This document shows, piece by piece, positions 58,345 to 64,000 of a DNA stretch of 64,000 nucleotides. The first letter of the stretch is position 1; each line of letters begins with the position of its first letter. This stretch comes from Tulasnella sp. 424 (Eukaryota > Basidiomycota > Agaricomycetes > Cantharellales > Tulasnellaceae), in contig WSUB01000040.1 in NCBI GenBank assembly GCA_019633425.1, forward strand, positions 186,001 to 250,000, given 5' to 3'. A model generated the notes under the pieces. That model worked only from the letters and a program-made list of their open reading frames with translations, was not told where the DNA came from and searched no databases. The position numbers and the translations under genes were made by a program.

Positions 58345-59146
58345 AGCTCAGCCTTGCAGGGGGGCGATCGTCAAGCCCTAAGGGAGAGAGAGAGATCGTT
58401 TCCTCGACGTTCCGGGCCCTTTACTCTAGGCCAGAGATCGGGCCGGTGTCCACAGCTCAGTACACAATTCAAAGCGATGTATCGTCGATGTGGGCCGTTG
58501 CATTTTCTGGCGAATTCGTAGCTGCGCACTCCTGTACATTTACTATCCGATACCCGGTGCTCCGATAGGAAATGCACTATATCTGACCTGCTGCATGGAC
58601 AATCGTCAATCGACGGTTCTTCGCTCCGAGGTACAGGGAGCGGATGGGGGCCAGTTCTGTCGAGTAAGGGAATGGGCCAATGGCACAAGGCCGTCACCAT
58701 TCGCTCCACTTTTACACAATGTGAGTACCTGAGCGTAGGTAGCGTGGTACTTATTCGCGTACTGGTCGTTCCTCGGATGATTTGGAGTGCGCCACGGCAT
58801 GCGGCTGCGTGGTGTGGCCCAACAAAGGTGGGAGGGCCGGGCGGCCTGAGGCGTCGTAGGTTTGGGAAGAAGAATAGTGGTTGGATTTGTAATTTTAATA
58901 GTTGCCTATGAAAGCATTGTGAGTGAGATGTCGAGGTGATGAAGACAAAGCCGGGCGATGTGGATAGGGTTTTACGTGCAAAAATCAAGTTCGTGTGCTA
59001 AAACGCGGATGTACAGGGAATCGCGGGAAAAGTAGAGGGAAAATGAGAGTTCAAAGATCCCAATCTTGACTGGCGTTCCTTCTCCTTGGCCAGACTCCCT
59101 CCCTTCCACCCCCCAACCCGCTAAACCATCCTGCTGCTCCGAAAAA
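58345..59146. other. 800-bp segment present only in the right arm
   Basis: In the left arm the flanking sequences (..ggcaagc and agttctg..) are separated by only 19 bp; here they are separated by about 800 bp. Either this is an insertion or the left arm was deleted. An open frame of 205 codons on the minus strand (58371-58988) has no recognisable family. A run of eight A sits at the right junction. No terminal inverted repeats were seen by eye. Confidence 0.6.
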
Positions 59147-59205
59147 AAAGAGTTCTGCGGATTGCATGATGGGAGAGTCTCAGAATAATACAAGTACGAT
59201 GTGAG

Positions 59206-59211
59206 TATATA
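59206..59211 (+). promoter_or_regulatory. TATA box of the conserved gene at 59276
   Basis: TATATA lies 65 nt upstream of the ATG, in the same context as in the left duplicated arm (540-545). Confidence 0.5.
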
Positions 59212-59275
59212 CAGAATCGCGGGGCAACTTAACTCGGTATAAGTACACCTCCCCCCCTTCATCCCCAGGAGAAAA

Positions 59276-61483
59276 ATGACCTCCTCTGCCTCACCTCGTT
59301 TGCCCTTGCTGCTACGACCCCATCTCACCTCTACTACCGCCTCTCACACCCATCCTATTTCATCCCCTGCTTACTACAGGACTCTGCCCCCATTGCAACT
59401 ACCCCCTTCACCGCACTCAAAGGACCTCAACGATCACTTCATAGAGCAGGTAATGCAATCCATGGATACCCTTCTTCATCAGCGAGGAGTTCTGACAACC
59501 ACCTGTCTTTTTTGTCTCTCCTCGCTTTTCCCCGTCAATGGCTTTTGTTGGCAATCCATTGCTCTCGCCGCGGATGCATCTCGTCTCTGCAACGTATAAT
59601 AACGGCCCTTGCAATCTCGACTACTCAACCCAACCACCCATCCACTTCAATCTTATCCTGCACTGGCCTGCAAATAACTATCACAGCGCTCAACCCAGTC
59701 TCGATCCCCATCTGCTACTGCTACTGCAAACTCGGAAGCCTCTGTGACCCCAGAGCCCTCAAAGAGGCCTCTCAGTTCCACACCAACCCCCTCCACAACT
59801 TCAACTCGCTTGCCATCGGTCCTTGAACGTCCAAGGTCCCCTCCAGCTGGGACCTCACCTGCTACCACCATCCCCCCACCCTTGACGACCACTTCTACTA
59901 CTTCCGCCACGGCTACGACGATCACGACAGCCACGACGATCGGGCTCAAGCGACCTCGCTCCCCCTCCCTCATCGGCAACTTCAACGCTACTAATCAACC
60001 TTTCTTCGCTACCGCACAGGAGCCTCCTCGCAAGATGTCCCGCTTCGCCGGTCCCACAGATTCATGGCAGGGCCAACACCCACATCACCCTGCTATGCAG
60101 GACCGTGTCGTCCTCCCCCCACTCTCCACTGCCGTCGACAACGGTCTGACGCCTAGTCGACGACCTTCCATGGTGTCCTCACCCACCTCCTACACCACGA
60201 CCCCCCAAGGCGGATCCTATGCCTTCACCAACACCTTCGAGTCGCAGCGCCCTCAGCAAGGATCGGGCTCCATGCCCTCACCGTCGATGAACAACGTCAA
60301 CGGTGACCATGGTCAACACCCATACCGTCGCCCATCCATGGCTGGAAGGTCCCAGAGTACGATGATCAACGGTCGCACTCCAGCATCGCCCATGTCTCAG
60401 GACATCCACCAAGCCCCACGTCTCACTTCGGCTTACAGCGATCCCAACACGACCACGACCGCGTCGATGAGCTGGAACATCCCTCCTCCAACGAATTCTA
60501 GCGATCGCCCTAACAATGCTACCTACAGCGCGTACGGGGACTATAGCACCGGCGGTTCCTTTGACACTAGTGCAAGCATGGCTGGAGAGGGCACGCCTCA
60601 GAGCCCGAGCTTTGCCTTTACCAGCAATGGCTTTGCCGCTGCGGCTGCCGCACAGCCAGGCATGTATACCCTCAACAACACTACTGCTCGCGCTGCTGCA
60701 CACCATCACGCCCATCACCAATCGTTCAGCTTGGCTGCCCAGCTCTCCGCATCTTCCCAATCCACCCCCACTCCATCTTCAGCCTCGTCTTCGACGCTCA
60801 TCAACTCGGAGCAAAGCCAGAACCACACTCCCACTCCAATCGAGGAAGAGCTCGCCCAACTGCGAACCAAGGTCCGAGAGTTGGAGTTCGTCAACGACTT
60901 GGTGCAGCTGCGCGTTGTGGAGTTGGAGAATGAGAAGTCGAAGCTGCTGGGTGGAAGCAATGGAGGAAGCGATAAAGGGTCATCGACCGCTGGATCTCCC
61001 TCTTCAAGATCTACATCGTCGACGTTGGTTCTCAACACCGAGGCGGATCCAGACTTCCAATCATCGTGGCAGAAACGGACGGAGGCGCGTATCAAGAGGT
61101 TCTGTTCGCTGAACCGCGCAGGCAACGCCCTCTGCGCCTGGCACGACTCTCGTCGTGAACGTCGAGCCTACCCTCCTCGCATGGCTCCGCCTGGGACTCT
61201 CAACTGCGGATGCACGTACGAAGAGGCGCTGTTCGAGGAGTCTCTTAGCCGGCACAAAGTTGGAAGCTACCTGCCCGGCGAGATGGTGCGAATGGACCCC
61301 GCTCTAAGGAACCCTCTTCTGGCGCTACTGCAGTGGAGATACGGCTACAAGGATGGCGATTTCGAGAGGGATCCGTCCAATGGTCGGTGGGTCGATGGTG
61401 AAGGGGAGCATGTGTGGCAGCAAAAGGCGAGCAGCGGAGGAAGCAGTTCTCGAAGAAAGCAGAGTGATCCCGAGGCGACGTAA
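59276..61483 (+). CDS. Conserved fungal protein with low-complexity N-terminus and conserved C-terminal domain
   Basis: Two exons, 59276-59449 and 59687-61483, join in phase 0 to about 657 aa. The alternative is that the intron is read through, giving only a short peptide. The first 430 residues are Ser/Thr/Pro/Asn-rich and probably disordered. A predicted coiled coil follows (EEELAQLRTKVRELEFVNDL then VQLRVVELENEKSKL, residues about 445-480). The conserved C-terminal domain has KRFCSLNRAGNALCAWHDSR, GTLNCGCTYEEALFEESLSR, LPGEMVRMDPALRNPLLALL and QWRYGYKDGDFERDP, with a CAWH..CGC Cys/His arrangement that might bind metal. This C-terminal block recurs in uncharacterised basidiomycete proteins. 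The coiled coil suggests dimerisation; a nuclear or transcription-related role is a guess. Its 5' third is duplicated in inverted form at 1-480. Confidence 0.8.
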
Positions 61484-64000
61484 AAGAGCTGCCTACGTCG
61501 TCGTTGGCGATGTCAGTGGATGCGGGGCCAGCTTTTCTTCTTGTTTTCTTTCTCCTGTCTGTTGTTGAGGATTGTAATTTCACCCGGTGTCGTCTTTTCT
61601 GTTTATCTTTGTTCTTTCTCCCTGGCCGTCTTTCGCCGCCTCTGCGGACGCTTGTATCGCTTCTCTACGTCTGGTGCGTCGACCTCGTCGCATCACCACC
61701 ACTTCGTTCGCTGACTCTCTTAACTCCCCCCTGTAGTTGTCAATGTCGTCCGAATTTCATCTCATGTCGTAACGCTACTGTTGTTCTTTCCAATGCGCCA
61801 CCCCTCTCCACTGGTCATCTGAAATGCGCTCCCAATGTTTTTTCTTTCTCTCTCTCTTTTTCTCTCTCTTATCTTTTGGAAATGCTGTATACCTACTACA
61901 ATATCTGGTAGTGAATGTGTCCGTTCGTACATAGGCTCTACATGTCGTCGCATCCAGTTGTCTGAGCTTCCTGCGTTGAGCGTGAGTTTCGATAAAGTTC
62001 AAGGTGATTAAGGTTTAGGGCGGTGTAACCGCGCGGGGGGAAATGAACCTGAACTTCTTCGAATGTCGCATCCACAGCGTCGGTTCATTTCGCTTTTCAG
62101 GGTTTTTATATTTTTTGACGTCGCTTCCATATGGGGCTTCGTCTGCGGGTCTTGCAGGTTGCCTCAAGGTCGATGGAAATCGTCGCGGATGACGCCGAGA
62201 GCGATGATCAGGGGAGCGGAGAGTGGTAAGTTGTAGACTTGGTCCGAAGGAACGAACAGGCAGCAGACGGCTTGTAACAAGCTTCCAAGGAGGTCCCTTG
62301 TTGGCTGAGAGCACCGGCACCCATAAGGTTCAGAACTCTCGCCCTATTGCCTGAGTCGGAAGCCCATTACAGAACTCATATTGCCATTGATACAACGCTG
62401 TCGGGTATCGCTCAATTATCGGCCGGCGCTTCCTCTCGAAAGTGAGCGGTGATCCGCCTCGGCTAAAAGATGAGAAGAGTAAGCCCGGAGGGAATACAAA
62501 AGCCCGTACGTTCCTTGAACCTTGTACCCAGTTTTACGTTCTTTGCAGCCGAGACTGTTGCGTGCGTACATAACCTAAACAAGTTACGGCGCCTCTTTTT
62601 GGCCAAAACTGAAATTTACACCACTCATGTCCGGAGCCATCTCACTTGCCTACAAAATTCCTCACTCCCTCGAAATCCCAGGCCTTGAGGACGACTTTGG
62701 GCTCTTCCAAGGCGGCCCGGTCATTAGCAAGTGAGCGCTATAGCGTCAACGTCGCCGGTCACTCAAAACCACACGGACGAGGACTGACGATCCAAAAAAA
62801 AAAATTGACCGGCGTCGACAAACATGCAGGGTCGGGGCTTCATTTAGCCTTCTCGTCCACGTGAGAGCCTTGTCTTCTCATCTCTGAGGGGATGCGCACA
62901 GAATTTCTCTCAAAGACCAAAAAACCCCATTGTGGGTCAGCTGAGCTAAAGTTCATCCCAAAGCAGCAATCCGGTCCACAAGGCACTTCTGGCGCGAAAC
63001 AAAAATTCTACCAGTAGTAGATCCTGAGCCCCTCATTATGGTTTTCGTACCAGAACCAATCGGCTCCGCCGCCCCATTGACTGCCATCCGAGTTATCACC
63101 CTAATCCGATTAGGAAGTTTCGGCCTTCAACAATGGTACCGCAGGCGATTAGATAACAACGCCCCCCAGATAGATAACCGTAACCGGTCGGCGACTATCG
63201 CCAATATCGACGACACTGATGACGTTGCCCAGTTTGAATTGTTAGCATCAAGGACGTCTCGATGAGCGAGATTGATCTGAAAAAATTAGGATTCATTGTT
63301 CTATCCCCCCCCCTCGTGACTATAAAGGCTGGGGTAGAGCCTTCGGAGAGCTTACTGCCTCGTGGGGGTTCTAAAACATGCCCCTCCGAGGCTACCATGT
63401 CTCCGTGGTGCAATTCCTTCTTTTCTGGGAATGTTTAGCAGAACGGGTAATGACGTCGTCTCGAGCAGCGAGGAGGAGAACTCTCTCATATCGCCAACAT
63501 ACAAGCCCCCATTCTCCGCCGATAAGTGGCTGGCAGAGCTATGCAAGTAGCTTTAGAGACGTGACGTACATCGGTGCAGCTCGACGCAGGAGGAGAGGGA
63601 AAGAGCATTGAGTTCCAAAGGAGAGGGTTTGTTCCGTTGGTGCAATTGCGCAAGCTAGTCTTACTTTGCAGCATTTCAACAGATTGAGGTCGAGACTGAT
63701 GCGCCACTAGTCTTTGGAGTCCGTTGTCCGTCACGTCCTTCATTAGTAGCAAAGGAGAAAAGGAAATTATGTGTACTCCATTGAGTTATTGACGTTTGCC
63801 ATGACAAAGGTGGGGAAAGTGATATGGCAACCCAACCTCGAAGCCCTCCAATCTTCGGCAGTCTCGCCGTCCAATCCTTACGGCCATCAGCAACCCTCTC
63901 CATCAGCTTCTGCTTCCTCGCTGGTGTCTAACGCGCACTGCCATTCCACACAATCCTCTCCAAGCAGTCCTTTAATCTTCCCCACTGTCAAATCTCCGGG
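61484..64000. other. 3' region without a confident gene
   Basis: 61484-61920 is probably the 3'UTR of the preceding gene (pyrimidine-rich, including a CT-rich run at about 61846-61870). Further on, a short frame starting at 62627 (MSGAISLAYKIPHSLE, 35 codons, ending at a possible gtgagc donor) and an ORF at 63038-63265 (75 codons, MVFVPEPIGSAAPL) might be exons of small genes. I recognise neither. Confidence 0.35.

Larger units (their letters stand above)
57846..60027. repeat. Right arm of the inverted segmental duplication
   Basis: Matches the reverse complement of 1-1053. It contains about 800 bp (58345-59146) absent from the left arm, and retains intron and coding sequence deleted there. 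The outer limit is near 57846; the inner limit is unknown because the left arm runs off the window. Confidence 0.85.

Noticed and set aside
58371..58988. 205-codon minus-strand ORF in the right-arm-only segment
   Set aside because: No recognisable domain, low-complexity Pro/Arg/His composition and no conserved counterpart in the left arm.

Overview
The window is nuclear DNA from a filamentous fungus, most likely an Agaricomycete (Basidiomycota). Genes are split by many short GT..AG introns (about 45-70 nt). The gene set fits: a PriA-like secreted protein, a wax-synthase-like MBOAT pair, L-amino-acid-oxidase-like flavoenzymes, a GH45-like gene, and serine/threonine kinases joined to long 40-residue TPR arrays. 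The kinase and TPR style resembles Rhizoctonia/Ceratobasidium-type genomes, but that placement is inference.

Layout. 0-5.2 kb: an inverted, decayed copy of sequence found again at 57.8-60.0 kb, a kinase relic, then an intact kinase-TPR fusion gene (1898-5221). 6.0-15 kb: one intact 2OG-Fe(II) oxygenase gene followed by wreckage. This holds two separated pieces of an oxygenase paralogue (8.3-8.9 and 14.6-14.9 kb) and a frameshifted 26S proteasome RPT5 pseudogene (9.0-10.0 kb). 15.3-24.7 kb: a Ser/Pro-rich conserved gene, a broken N-terminal helical module of a kinase-type protein, a possible dsRBM gene, a second truncated copy of the Ser/Pro-rich gene, and a tandem pseudokinase-kinase gene. 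25-53 kb: mostly ordinary, well-formed genes: LSM6, a peroxisomal ABCD transporter, PriA-like, an LEA-like protein, mitochondrial ribosome recycling factor, wax synthase-like 1, a gag-like repeat gene, a GH45-like fragment, PIG-L, ENP2/NOL10, fatty acid 2-hydroxylase, wax synthase-like 2, and two convergent amine oxidases. 53.2-57.8 kb: a gene-poor stretch. 57.8-64 kb: the right copy of the inverted duplication, containing the intact conserved gene at 59276-61483, then unassigned sequence.

Themes. (1) Signalling: three members of one kinase superfamily lie in the first 25 kb. One is fused to about 15 TPRs. One has a catalytically degenerate kinase domain ahead of an intact one, like the JAK JH2-JH1 layout and plant tandem kinase proteins. 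One survives only as a relic. (2) Lipids: ABCD transporter (peroxisomal acyl import), sphingolipid fatty acid 2-hydroxylase, PIG-L (GPI anchor synthesis) and two MBOAT acyltransferase-like proteins, dispersed rather than clustered. (3) Local duplication followed by decay: at least four separate duplicated segments now contain stops, frameshifts or deletions. All splice models were made by eye from GT/AG sites, phase and family fit; none is backed by transcript data.
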